A DNA stretch of 64,000 nt from Branchiostoma lanceolatum (taxonomy: Eukaryota > Chordata > Leptocardii > Amphioxiformes > Branchiostomatidae). This document shows, one piece after another, positions 1 to 13,000 of the stretch. Positions within the stretch are counted from its first letter, which is position 1. Every line of letters starts with the position of its first letter. Where the stretch lies: the NCBI RefSeq assembly GCF_035083965.1, contig NC_089736.1, positions 11,742,207 through 11,806,206 on the forward strand, given 5' to 3'. The notes beneath the pieces were generated by a model, which ran no database searches, was not told where the DNA came from, and worked only from the letters and a program-made list of their open reading frames with translations. The translations under genes were made by a program, and so were the position numbers.

Positions 1-170
1 ATGAAATGATGCAATCAAATGGCATTTATATATCATTTAAATGCTGCTTGTTGTTGAAAAATAATGTGGATTTCCTAATATCGTGTCACTTACACTCACA
101 ATTGTGTTATGATATTCTACAAACTCCTATGTCCAAAGCCATGCCAACCAAACCTGTGTATTTTCCACAG

Positions 171-3100
171 CAATGGCTGACAGACGTGGAAATCTTTGCC
201 GTGGTGTTTTCAGCTGCAATTCATGACTTTGAACATACTGGAGAGACCAACAATTTCCACGTCATGTCTAGGTAAGTACACGTCATGGCTAGGTTTCACT
301 GCCATGAAACTTATGGTGTTAAAACAATCATCTTCTGTCTCCATTACCATTACATGAAATTTCATTGACTTAAAATCTGTGTAATTAGGGTGGAATTTTG
401 TATCACACAACAGACCTTGCAAAATAACTGAAAACCAAACCCATGGAGCTTATGGTGTTAAAACAACCAACATTGCATTGTCAATTTCCATTACCATCAC
501 ATGCAAACGCATTTCTTTGACTTTAAGAATATGTGTGAGTACAGTGGAACTTTGTAATACACATCAGACCTTGTAAAACACCTGCAGACCAAACCCATAG
601 TTTTAAGGCAACGTTTTGATTGACAGTTTTGTATAATGTAATGTTTGAAATGCAGGAGGGTGCTGCATTGGGTAGCCAAATGCTATCCAATACCGTTTCA
701 TACCTTTAGCAGTATCTATATATGTTTTATCATTCTTCCCTACCAGGACGGAAACTGCGTTGGTGTACAATGACAGAGCTGTGCAGGAAAATCACCACAT
801 AAGCGCCGCCTTTCGGCTCATGACAGATGACAACCTCAACATTGTGTACAACATGTCCAAGGAGGATTACAAGTAGGGACTGTTGTAGAATTGTGCACTC
901 TTAACCTTTAGCACAATGAAGTAACCATTTTGCACCCAATTCCCTGTTGGCTACAGAGTTAGGTAGCAGGGAGAAGGTTAAGAACGAGTACAAGTAAAGG
1001 ACTGGCATATGTTAACTTGCACACTGTATTTGTAACTTGTGCGAATTAGAAAAATGCAAAAAAAATGCAACTAATGACATAATATATTACAACAGCAAAT
1101 GTGATGACCATATATTGTTGAAAGTTGTTGCTGAAAATGAAGCATTGCAATGGTGCCCACCCTTACCCGTTAAAGTAAACTTAAACACACTATATCATTT
1201 TAATGTGTTTTTTGTTTGTTTGCAGAGATTTCAGAACGCTAGTGATAGACATGGTTCTTGCCACAGACATGTCCTACCATTTTGCACAAGTCAAGCAGAT
1301 GAAGAGCCTTCTATCTTGCCCAGATAAGTATGTGCATAGTAACATTCATTTATTGAATTGTCAGGCAGTTTAGTGACCTCATTCAATTCTGACGAATTGT
1401 TTTTCCGGGGGCCGGGGGGGGGGTGGTCTACAGTTTAATATGTTCAGTATGCACAAGGAAATAAATAACATTTGTAGCGAATTGTAACTCAGTAAAATCG
1501 TTCTTCCAAAATTGCAACACAGGATGTTGTAACACAAGTAACATCGGATGTATGATAAACAATACATGAAACAGTATCAAATAACCGTAGATTTGTTAAC
1601 ACCTTGCATACAGAACCAGTACTTTGGGGCTCAAAATATAGAACAAATATAACAAGAAACTGTTCATACTTACTTGTTACCTTACCCATAGATAGGACCG
1701 CAATATTCATTTTTAGTGACCCCTTCATCAACTGGCTGAAAACTTTCTTGACAACTCAGCCTCGCCTGTAACGTGACAAAACATTACATAACATGATCTC
1801 TAAGTATAATGACAAAGCAAAACGGCATTGGAGGCTTTAGCGTTCCGTTTTCGTTATAAAAAGACATGTAAAAGTTTGACCTACCGTCGAAAACAGACGA
1901 CATTTTGACCATTGTGGAGCGAACGACAAATTACAAAAGACGACCTCCTATTGGCTGCAGAAGGACACATGGGTCCAATCACAGCAGGCGATACGGTGCG
2001 CCGTAATAACCCGGATGTCTTACTATGACCGCGACACAGAGGTCACGTAAACCTGATTACTCTAATAATGCTTGCGCAAGATGTTACGTAGGTCATGTCA
2101 ATCCCGCATAAGAATAGGATTTGACGATAGATCAGGCTCAATCTTGGCAGTTTTGTCAATCTTTTTGACTCTAATACGATTTTCAGACAAAGGAATGACA
2201 AGAATAGCTTTTACAGACGTGCAAATGGTGATTAGATGTGCCATTTTCATGTGCTAGAAAGTGTGAATGCGCCCTGTCGATGTGTGTGACAACTGTAGCT
2301 CTATGAAAAGGGGCAGGCATGACAAACTTGATAACTCCGATAAACGCAACGGTTGTAGGTGAAACGAAGGCCCAAAGCAATTCGTCTTTGTTTGCGAAGA
2401 GCCTTGTTTTCGCAAGTCGTCGCTGTTGTACCATCATAAACGTTTTTTTTTACATCTTCTTACAGCATTGACAAGGCGAAAGCGTTATCACTGGTTTTGC
2501 ACACGGCTGATATAAGTCACCCTGCAAAAGACTGGACCCTCCACGAGCACTGGACAGAACTTCTCATGGAGGAATTCTTCAGACAAGTAAGTTCTTCTTT
2601 CTCTTGCTTCGATTTGGAACAAGATTCCTCGTGATTGCTCCCCTGATGGGTACAACTATTCAAGTCAAAGGTGTCATTACAGGTTTGCGTAGCAAAACTT
2701 TTGTCGGATCCGTTGGCATGTGTGGTGGCCGCCATCTTGATTTTGTGACGTCGCAGGGTAGCCATACCATTTCATTGGGAGGGGTGTTTTGGGGGGGTCG
2801 CTACCGTTCTCTCTATTTTTAACAAATCGGCACACAACTATCACACATTCAACTCAAATAAAAAAAATTTAATACCAATTCATATTCATAAAAAGTCCCC
2901 ATAATCGCTGAACTAACATAGCAAACCTGAAGTATATGTAGTACAAATACTTAACTCTAGTTATCTGTCATTACAATTCCGTTAGTGTAACCCAAATTTG
3001 AGTGGCTCTAATGAGCCTTGTTTTGTTGTGAGCTGAAGTAAATCAAAAAGAAAACAAAAGAGTATCTATTCTTCTCTCAATTTTCTTGCTGGTTTTCTCT

Positions 3101-6100
3101 GTATTCGTTGTCAGTTTCTGTTAGATTTATGTCGTAATGTACTTTTGAATCCAGTTTTCTTTTATTTTCATTTACTGTATTATTTAGATCATGGAATAAG
3201 ACATTTAAGTATACATTTTGTCCGTCCATTATAAGTCGATAGGAACCTTGACAGAGTGTCATACTATATAGAAGTTGCATTGGATGTGGTCGCTATGTTG
3301 CAATTCATGTAGTTGTTTTCTTCTTATGTAGGGCGATAAAGAACAGGAGCTCGGTCTGCCGTTCTCGCCCCTTTGTGACAGAAAGACTACGATGGTGGCT
3401 TCATCACAAATCGGTCAGTATTTCAAACGTCCGTGAATAATCATCAGGTTGGACTTGTTGGAGAATCACTGGAAAACACTGGGTTTTTTAAAATCTACAA
3501 CCAAGACATACAATAACAACCAGTGACCGTCTGTCACCCTCCCCAGGGCAATTCTGACTTGCAGTATTCCACACTGCAGCTTGGTGTCGCTGCTTACAAT
3601 GCGGTCCCAAACGTATAGAATATCGTAATAAATGGGTCCCTAGCCTGAAGTGTGAAATAGTACCAGTTAGAATTGCCATGAGGAAGATGGCAGACAGTCC
3701 CTGAAACGTCGGCTCTGGTTGTATGTATTGTTTGTGAATAAAAAAAAGTATTTCAAACAGATATTGAGCGTCGAGGGTTGAAAGTTTCAACTTTAACCGT
3801 CTCATATTGAGCCGTATGATTTGCTTCTTTTATACAGGTTTCATCGACTTTATCGTCCAGCCTAGCTTTGAGATCATGAGCGACATGTTGGACAAGGTTG
3901 TAGCGCCTATCTCTCCTCGTGGCTCCTTAGCCAATCAGAGTAGCGCTACCATATCGGAGAAAGTAGAGGGGGAGGGGTCGCCACAAAATGGCGACCAGCC
4001 CGAAGAGCCATTCGAGTTCAAAGTTGACCGAGTGTGGGACAGGCACTTGACTGGGAATAAGGTCAAGTGGAAAGAACAGTCAACCAAAGGTGTGTATTCA
4101 AACTTTGACATACATTTCCTTGGACATTCAACAACTTGCCGATTTCCCTTATGTGGTCATGGGGTTATTGAATAACCCAAAGTGTGCCTTGATATAGTTC
4201 TATCTATATATTCATTCCGCTGATACGTAACTCGTTATTATCTCCATGAAAAAAGACTTTTTCATGGGGATATTGTTTTGAATGTGTTTGCGTGTTTGTA
4301 TGTGTGTCACCGGAAGCTTTAAGTCAGCATAACTGAAGAACGTGTCAATGGATTGTATGTAGGTAGGTGTTAGGAGGACAAAGGTCAAGGTCGATTTTGG
4401 CCCCCCTGGTATGTGTCACTGGAAGAGCAATGGTGTAATTGTCAAAATCTTCTAAGGAGAATAACTGAAGAAAGAAGCAACAGATTTTCATGTTATTTTT
4501 ATGTGAAATGAATGAATTTCTCCTCGAGTTTGATTTCAACTCTTTCTCGCCTTGCTATACTTGGAGTTGGTCAGTGTCACTGACGAAAAGTTGTGGATGC
4601 TACTTAAAACTCTTTCCAAAATTATATCCCGTTGCTTGAGTAACTGCTACTTGGCGTATCTTATCGCCTGGATGTCTAACCTTCATCAACTTGGAGTTGC
4701 TGAAAGTGTTTCGGCGTGAAAGGCCGGCAGCGCCTCCCAGTAACGTCTTTCCATCATCGTTATTCACTATCTGTGTGTCTGGTCGTGTGGCGCCATACCC
4801 AATAGTTGAGTGCATGTATATATGGTAGGTCGTAGCACCCTTCTGGGCGGCCTGTCCTTTATTGCTTTGGCGTGCGGCGGTACTTATATCAAGTGTAAAA
4901 TTGGGTACGGTTACTGTGGGTCAGGCTCTTTTCTCGAAGGCGTATCACGACCATCTGCTTCTTTCTTTAAATAGTTGCCAGCAACTTTTTCCCCATTTAG
5001 CAAACCTTTTAAATTTTTGAGTCTTTTATTCTACAGGACATCTTGAGATTTTTTCAATTCTGACTATATCCAAACGAGCAATATCTGGGTATAATGATAC
5101 AATAGGTGAAGTGAACGTACCCAGGTCACAGCTCATATCACAGAACGGAATTTCAAATCTGCTACATGAAACCCTTCTCTCTTCTACAGACCAAGCAGAA
5201 AAGGAAGCCAAGGAGAAAGCCGCTCAGAAGGAAAAAGATGATTCAGAGCAGCAAAAGCAAAGCACGCTGGACGACAAAGCCGAGGAAAAGAAAGGTGACA
5301 ACCTTACCTGTTACTCCAAGAATAGTTATTCACGCAACTGGATAAAATTTTAAAAATTCTATCTAGATGTTTGAGTAACTATTTTTTGCGTATCTTATTA
5401 CCTGGATGTCTAACCTTCATCAACGAACCCTGCCTGTTATATATAAATATAAACCCCTGAAATGAGATGTCTGAATGTAAGAATTGATCACCCACCGTTT
5501 AGAGATGTGATACACATAAAGCTCCATCATTGTACAAATTGGACTAAACGATTACACTTTGCCAAGTCGCTTGGGAGTAGATATTTGTATCTTTAAATGT
5601 TTTTTCATCTTTTATTCTTTTATTGCAACATTTAAATACAGGACATAATGACGACATACTCAATATTACAACTTATAACGTGTCGCCATCAACAGAGTAC
5701 ATTACAAAAGTACAAAATAAATAATACAAATACTTAAAATGAAAAACAAATGCGGACATGCAAAGCACAGGAACAACAAATTATCTAAAATAAACTACAT
5801 GACAGTAATCTTGAAATGTAAGAAAATTGAAATCAATATACAGATAAAAATGTGGGCAGGTACTACAAGGCTGGTAGGATGGGGTTTTGCTACTCAAATC
5901 TTTTGGTTTCTTTTATGAATAGCTGGACGTACTGTAAGCGTTTGCCGTTGTTTGAATTCGCCGGGAATGTATATGTATCTAATAGTATATATAGCCGGTA
6001 TAACCGCCATTCGGCGTAACACACCAGCTTCAGCAACTGGAAGGTGCAGCCTTTGAGCAATAAGTGAATTAAGGCATTATCATAAAGATTATTGAAATTA

Positions 6101-6351
6101 ATGTTTCAGATCCTGAAAATCCACCAAAGATCACAGCTAACGGAACAGTGAGTCCCGGAGACGCTGTCGATCAGAAAGTCAAACCGTCGACCTCTCCGGA
6201 AAACAAGGAGCAAGCGTCGACAACAGAAGAGGCTGCCGGGAAGGCCTCTCCGGAACACGCCGAGAAAACATCGACGGAAGAAGAGAAGACCGGGAACATC
6301 GAGAGTATAACTGTGAAAAGCGTGACCAAACGGAAAGAATCCGGTGTCTGA
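171..6351 (+). CDS. PDE1: PDE1-like calcium/calmodulin-dependent 3',5'-cyclic nucleotide phosphodiesterase, C-terminal half (5' partial)
   Basis: Hydrolyses cAMP/cGMP to 5'-nucleotides; PDE1 enzymes are cytosolic and activated by Ca2+/calmodulin through an N-terminal region that lies off the left edge. Exons by splice sites and phase: 171-271, 747-872, 1226-1327, 2466-2586, 3332-3413, 3838-4089, 5190-5294, 6110-6351 (1131 nt, 376 residues plus TGA). The first exon has the PDE metal motif HDFEHTGETNNFH; the second has YNDRAVQENHH; the fourth has HTADISHPAKDW, whose Asp is a metal ligand; the fifth and sixth join as GDKEQELGLPFSPLCDR and SQIGFIDFIVQP with the nucleotide-selecting Gln. The first metal-binding His motif (HNxxHA) must be upstream. 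The two last exons encode a Lys/Glu/Ala- then Ser/Thr/Pro/Glu-rich tail, probably disordered. All introns are GT-AG. PDE1 subtype assignment is from remembered PDE1A-C sequences; vertebrate paralog A/B/C cannot be chosen. Confidence 0.94.
901..981 (+). mobile_element. 81-bp MITE with TTAACCTT termini, copy 1 (PDE1 intron)
   Basis: Begins TTAACCTTTAGCA and ends GAGAAGGTTAA, so the ends are inverted repeats of about 8 nt. A second copy of the same 81-bp length is at 8431-8511. No coding capacity. Confidence 0.6.
2680..2929 (+). mobile_element. ~250-bp inverted-terminus element (CAGGTTTGC ends), copy 1
   Basis: Starts CAGGTTTGCGTAGC and ends CATAGCAAACCTG. Nearly the whole 250 bp is found reverse-complemented at 38797-39052. 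Lies in a PDE1 intron. A + frame at 2604-2822 is open through it, but shows no known protein. Confidence 0.65.
4575..4690 (+). repeat. Dispersed repeat D (ACTGACGAAA ... CTTCATCAAC), copy 1
   Basis: Shared blocks are GTCACTGACGAAA, GTTGCTTGAGTAACT, GGCGTATCTTA and CTGGATGTCTAACC. Other copies: 5338-5424, 12940-13032, 17076-17197, 55962-56082 (+) and 56705-56775 (-). The wording resembles 3' tails of non-LTR retroelements, but no ORF is attached. Confidence 0.55.
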
Positions 6352-7993
6352 TCATGCCTTAGTATGGTTCGAATAGAATTCTGGTCTTATGGCTAACAGA
6401 AGAAAAACATCATAGGCGATAGAGAAAATAGAAAAATAAAAAGGACTGTTGAATACCGTATGTATGATAAGAGGCTTTGGATAAAGAACAATGTGAAATA
6501 TCAGCATTTTCTAAAAAGGAGATAAAAGTTGTCGTGACATCTGTCGAAGATCCATTACCACCGAACAAAAATATTGCTTTGCGTGTATCAGCAATCAACA
6601 TAAAAACTAGCACTAGAACTTCTTTGGACCATTTTCACAGAGAAACAGACGTAAACATATTAAAAATAAACGTGCTGAAATATTGCAGACAATCAAATCT
6701 GACGAAGGCCTAGTAGTTTATCAATGATAAAAAATGGAATCCGTGTATGTTTCTCAGATAACAAAAGAATCATTTACCTCTTTTATGTTGCAGTTTTCAG
6801 GAGTACTTAAGACAACGGAGATTACTTACATGTTGTGTATGTTCAATGACTGTACACTGCATAAGAATAAGATAGCGCTAGCAGTGACTCAGTACACTTT
6901 ATTCACGTATCAATAATATCAAGAGGAGCGATTTGAATATGTGGTATACTGTACAGCTTTTAAATTGGTTATTTGCGGTATTTCACTTGATGTTATACTG
7001 TATACTTCGTTTGAAGCTATCCACACCAGTGTGAAATTTATGTGTGAACCAAGACAACAGCAAGATATAAGGATATTTTAGCATAGTTCCTGATGTAGTT
7101 GCCCAAGGTATGTTACTGAGCCATGAAAAAGAAAATCCAAAAATACCCTTTCTAAGCCACAGTTTTTATATCAAGCAGGCCCTGGCCATTAAAAGATGAT
7201 AACGGGCTTATATAATGGATCTCATGGGTTAGTCGTCTAGTGCCCATGCATAAATAAATTTGTAAAAGAGGTGATGGTGTCGTGTTTTGTATAGAACTGA
7301 TCCTATCTGAGTCCGCTGCAATACTTCCATGTATGATAGTATATATACATAGAGAAAGATTATGTATAATTGTATGACTGTTATCGTCTTAAAAGTATTT
7401 TGGAAAATGTGAAGAAGAGCTTCGCTGTAATTATGACGTGTATTTATAAGGCTGATATATTTGTTGCAAATATGATGTTGATTCTAAAAAGATAACATCC
7501 ATTCCCCCGAAATGCCTAGCTAGTAACCTAGTCATTTCTCAAACGGATACAGATAGATATATTTCGAAAGCACAGTATGATATCATACATGTATGTATGT
7601 ATGCACATAACTAAAATATGTCACGTAAAGCTACTAGATACATATATATATATATATATATACAAATAACAGAGTTATGGAGAAAGGTCATCTTGCTGTT
7701 GCATAAGCAGCGTTCCGATCAATATTAATATTGATGCTTGAAAACGATGCAGCTTTGCAGGATATGATATTATTCTTCAGACGTTATTTGTTCTTTATAT
7801 TTCTGTCGCAGTCACCAGGCCTACATTGTTGCCTACCATTTATACGTTTATGTTTTAAGTTAATGTAATTAAACAATATGTAGACTAAAGGCGAGTTGTG
7901 TTGATATAGATATCTACCTACATGTTTCCAGTGTCAGGTTTAAAATAAACTTTTAGATACTCACTGTCATAACTGTTGTGGATATTGAATAAA
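6352..7993 (+). other. Probable long 3' UTR of the PDE1 gene with poly(A) signals
   Basis: No coding exon is recognisable after the PDE1 stop. AATAAA hexamers on the + strand occur at 7253-7258, 7944-7949 and 7988-7993; the last pair, 45 bp apart, are the best candidates for the transcript end. The stretch is AT-rich with an (AT)n run at 7641-7661. The UTR extent is inference. Confidence 0.45.
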
Positions 7994-8430
7994 ATAATCA
8001 ATGCGTTTAATCTGCTTCTTGATTTATTAACCAATCCTCTAACCTAGAAAAATGACGAAACTTCCTAGATGCCTAACAAAGGACTATTCAAAAGGACTGA
8101 ACTGTGGATCCAACGCTATAAAGAAATAGAATTGGCTATTTATCCCATTTTTAGTTACAAAATTATTCTATTGCAAAAGTAAAAACTACTCGGATATGGG
8201 AGAACGATAGGCAAAAACTTTGTCACAAATTTCACCAGAATTTAGAAACCTTCTTATGGTGAAGAAAATGGTAATGCTACAATACTTTTTAACACTAAAT
8301 AAATGGAATAAATCAGATTTAATAAAATGGCCAACTCCAGCCTTCGTCGTGGCAGCATGACTTCTATCACGTGACCTGATGGACAATGGATCAAATATGC
8401 CTGACAGCTTGTATCGGAGCTCCATTCTGT

Positions 8431-8511
8431 TTAACCTTTAGCATTCTGAAGTAACCGTTTGGCACCCAATTCCCTATCGGTTACAGAGTTAGGCGGCAGG
8501 AAGAAGGTTAA
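8431..8511 (+). mobile_element. 81-bp MITE with TTAACCTT termini, copy 2
   Basis: Same length and orientation as the element at 901-981, with scattered substitutions (for example CCATTTTGCACC versus CCGTTTGGCACC) and the same inverted ends. Confidence 0.6.
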
Positions 8512-9838
8512 GTACGGCTGATGGACCATGATGTATATCACCTAAGATCTTCATACTTCTGAACAAAGCTAAGATCATGAACTTGGAAACTGATTTCCTT
8601 GCAAGATGCGACGCCAAAATGACAACTTTAAGATAGGAGTGAAATGTAGCTATTCTATCGGTGATAAGAGTTAGGTGACGCTATATAGATATGCATCCCG
8701 TGAGCTCTCTAGAGTTTAACCAGCCAGAAGGGTGTCGAATCAGCCGGATGTAAATATCCATCTGAAATGCATTCTGCATCGTTAACGCTCCCAGCCCGTT
8801 TCTTATCTCACCAAACTTCTGTCGGTAAATGTTATTTAGTATCGCAAGTTGTCCTTTGTCATGTATGAAAGAAATATGAGCATGGCGACTTTGTATGATA
8901 TTGGGAGATATGGACATTTCAATTCCGCAAAGGGCTCTTGAGATACACTGTTTTGATAAACTTATAGCATATTACAATTGATTTTAATGAAGATATTTTT
9001 CATGCACGTGTAACGTTTCTGCTACTTGAAACAAGTAATAGTAGAAAGACGGTAATCACATGAAAAGAAGTATCATGGATAAATTGGGAACTATTTAACG
9101 CTTTCGCGGAAGGATCTTGCTCTTAGACCAGGTGAAGTGACAAAGGCAGTGAGACGTTTCTGCACCTTCCTTCACTACGCGTCTACGATATCAGCAAGGT
9201 AGGAGAGCCTATTTTTTATTCCATGTGGGAAGTAAGTATCACTGTTTTTGTGGTTACTTGCGGAGGAAAATCGTAATGATGCATGTCGATCCATAGTCAC
9301 ATGGTAATGTTTTATACTTTAAAACCCTTTCTTACTCCTTTCTTTATGATGCATTGAGCGCAACTCACTTTCAGTCATAACGGAAATGATCTCAAGCTCT
9401 TGATAACGTTCTATGTCATATATTTACTAGCTTCTTTGTGAGCTCGAAAAATTGTTTTCGGCTTTTTCGACATAACATTTATCATCAAATGCTCATTATC
9501 CAAAGCAACGCACATTTCTATACTTTCCAAATCCTTCTTGAAAATTGATTTAAGCTTGAATATCAAGCATAGCCATTGTGATTGCAAAGATATTATGTTA
9601 TGTAATGCAATGCAATGCAATGCAAAATCAATACATAGATGTGTGTATGCGCATATGCATATTTCGACGCGTGTGTATATACATATTGCAACAGGTCAGC
9701 AATTAGCAATATGAGCATCTTTTTGAATAACATTTCGATTCAAAGCGCGCTAAGGTAGTCTAATTTGACGAGAACGTTATAGGCATGAGGAAAACAGATC
9801 AACGAAATACGTGTGCATTGTCAATCAATCAATCAATT

Positions 9839-9871
<33 letters not shown>

Positions 9872-10032
9872 ATCAATTAATTAATTAATCAATCAACCAC
9901 AAGCATTGTCATCCATGCCAAAATGTAATTGACAATATCCTTGCATTGAGGAGGTCTGCTTTTATTCATGATTCGTGAATTAGTTTCTGACTTGTCAAGT
10001 GTTGCATTGCACGCTAAAAGGTGATTGACACC

Positions 10033-13000
10033 ATGGCGTTGTGGCATGTCAACATCAGCGATCTCAGCACGTTGAACGTGGACCTCGAAGATCTTCTCGC
10101 AATTTCGGATGGACTGGCGTGCCAAGAGAGATTCAAGAACAACTCCGATACAGGTAATCCCATAAAAGCTGTTTTAGCCCAGTGTGTTGTACTTACAACT
10201 CGTCTACGAAATTGCAAGTTGACATTGTAATCTTTTTTTTAAACTACGTTGAACGAGTAGAACGTTGAGAATTTGAAAGTTTTGATTCAACGAGAGAAGA
10301 GATGTCTTTCATTGCTCTGCATTGAAGAATCAGCTCAGTCAGATCAACAACGCTCTTTTGAATAGTAAGAACCAAAAAGGGCAAATAGCGGAACACCATG
10401 GCAGGCTAATCAGGTTCCACCCCGGAGGTGCCGCGACAATGTCAAACCTTGACACCTTGAAGAGCAACGAGATGCGCGACCTATAGCAGACTTCCGGCAA
10501 CAAATTGGCTCCTTTGAACAACAACAAAAGTACGGAATGAAAATGTTGCTAGGAGAAGTCTTTGTGAAGCTACCTTGACTACCTTGGGGTCACATAGGTT
10601 ATCTTTTCCCGGCATCTTGTTTCTTAGAAAATGGCTCTTCGGTGCAAAAATAGCAGCGTTAAGCGGCCATCATATTTAGACGTGCTAAGCGGATATTATA
10701 TTTAGAAGTTCAAGGTAGTGAAAATGCAGAGTTTTGTCAGTTCTAAGGATTATTCAGTCCACTCATGTCCTCTTGTCATATTCTGCATGCAGAAATTGGT
10801 TGGTTCAATGACTAAATAATTGGTCTAAAGCTATATTGGCCCCTTGCCTTATGCACCGTGTAACTGTATGTACTAGCAAAGTTCGTAGTAGAAAAACAAG
10901 ATTCACATTGAGAAAAAAAAAGATTCAAACGAGCTGTGAAACTTGTTTGTGGCCTCAGTGTAGTAAAAAACAAGATTCACGCTGAGAAAAAAATATTCAA
11001 ACGAGCTGTGAAACTTGTTTGTGGCCTCAGTGTGATAAAAAACAAGATTCACGCTGAGAAAAAAATTCAAACGAGCTGTGAAACTTGTTTGTGGCTGTAG
11101 CAGCCCGCTGATTCGGTGTTTTGAAGTGGCATGTGGGAATTATGCATAATTCCAGCCGAACACAAATTGGCCCCCTGGGAATACGAAACAACACACCTCA
11201 TTGCAAACATGTCACAAAATATGAATGGTGGGTGGGAATCATTTGCTGTGCCATTGCCTTCCATACATGTAGATATATTCGTAATACACTGTATTTTCTA
11301 TGATACAGAACGCAGCCCACGTATTACCTGGACTTGACAGGTTAATGGCAGCCTAGTTTTATCAGCACCTACTTGAGCATGTACGAGTAAGTAAGGCGTA
11401 AAAACATCCGTGACTACGTGTATTTCGATTTGACTAAAAGCCGATTTGATTCAAGTCTCATTATGAACATCCCAAAAGGCATGCCAACGAGAGAGTCAGT
11501 CGATTATTTTCGAGTCCGTGTCTAATTTGAATGCAATACTGCAGTCAAGATGGGGAATAGGCTTTTAACTGATCTTGCGTCAGCGTGCATTAGAACTCTT
11601 TAATATGATGAATAAGATGAAAGAAACCCTGCTTCAGAGCTACCAACGTGTGAATGAGATGTCTGACAGCTGATTATTATTAGTCTCTACCAGACTTTAG
11701 GTATAGGTTGCTGGAAATAGTAGAAATTGGCAATTCGACTTAATGATACCCCATGCAGAGGAGTTAGCCAAAGTTACAGGAAACAACTCTGGCTGGCTAA
11801 CTAACTCCTCTAGCGTATCATTCAAAGTACAACGTATTTGCCCACTTTCTGCTATCTTCACTTAGGGAGTCCGAAGTCCAGTAGAGACTATATAGATAAT
11901 TATAAGGCACTATATTTTGTACGTTGCAAAAAAATCCCATGGCAGTAGTCATACGACATTTCGCAGTTTCTAATCAATGATTCCCGGATGAACGCTGCGT
12001 TTATTTATTTTATCCGTATATGTTTACTGAGTATTAGGCAGGAAGCGATTGCTTATTTGAAGCCTTCTACTCAACACATACAACAAAGAGACATAATGAC
12101 ATGCATAAATACAAAATGAATAAAAGGAAAATAACAGTAGACAGTACAAGTTGGTATCCATCATTAAATGAATCTGCCTGTACAATGGATGTAAGCATGA
12201 ACTATATCGAGTATGTTACAGTTTTGTAAGTATGAGAGTGACGTGGAACCTCGTAACAGAAGAGAACATATTGAACTGTCGTTTATGTTTATTTGATGTA
12301 TGGCCAATTTATGTACATGGTCTTTTCAAATCCATTATAAAAATCATCGGTCTGTTAGAAATCTTAGCTCTTTGGCGCTTCACAACGGATGTGAACTATC
12401 TAGAAACATTACGCTAATAACATTGTTGGCAACCCCCTAGTGCTTGAAGGCAATAGCCTCCGTTTTCTCACCGCACTAACGCCTTCAATCAAGTCAACAC
12501 CCACTACTGCTTGACTACAGTGCCAGCACTATCGCGAAGAGCTTGTACTATTATGGGAACATCATACTGTGTCTAAGACTGAACGGCTAAGGTCGAGAAG
12601 CGTGGCTGCCTATCGAAGGAACATTCTGGAAATAAATGCACGTTTCAGGCTTCGTGCATGCAGCATGTGTATCTTAATCCAGCCTTTCCAGGCAAATGTG
12701 GCGAAAAGCTTATATGTCCTGTCATAAATATTCCGTGCAAACTTTCTTTTAGACGCCTTTGCAGAGACTTTGAATAATACAGGGTATCTTTCATGGTCAT
12801 TTGAATAGATGTGAATTTATCATATTATTTGTCTTATAATGGTTCCCAATTGGACTATGTAAAATTTGTCTTCACTTCATTTACTTATCAATCTTTTATA
12901 GTTTTCGTTAAAACGTTGGGAATCGCAGATCTAGTTTCAGTCACTGACGAAATATTGTGGATGCTACCTGAAACGTCTGACCGTTTCTTTAATCTATCCA

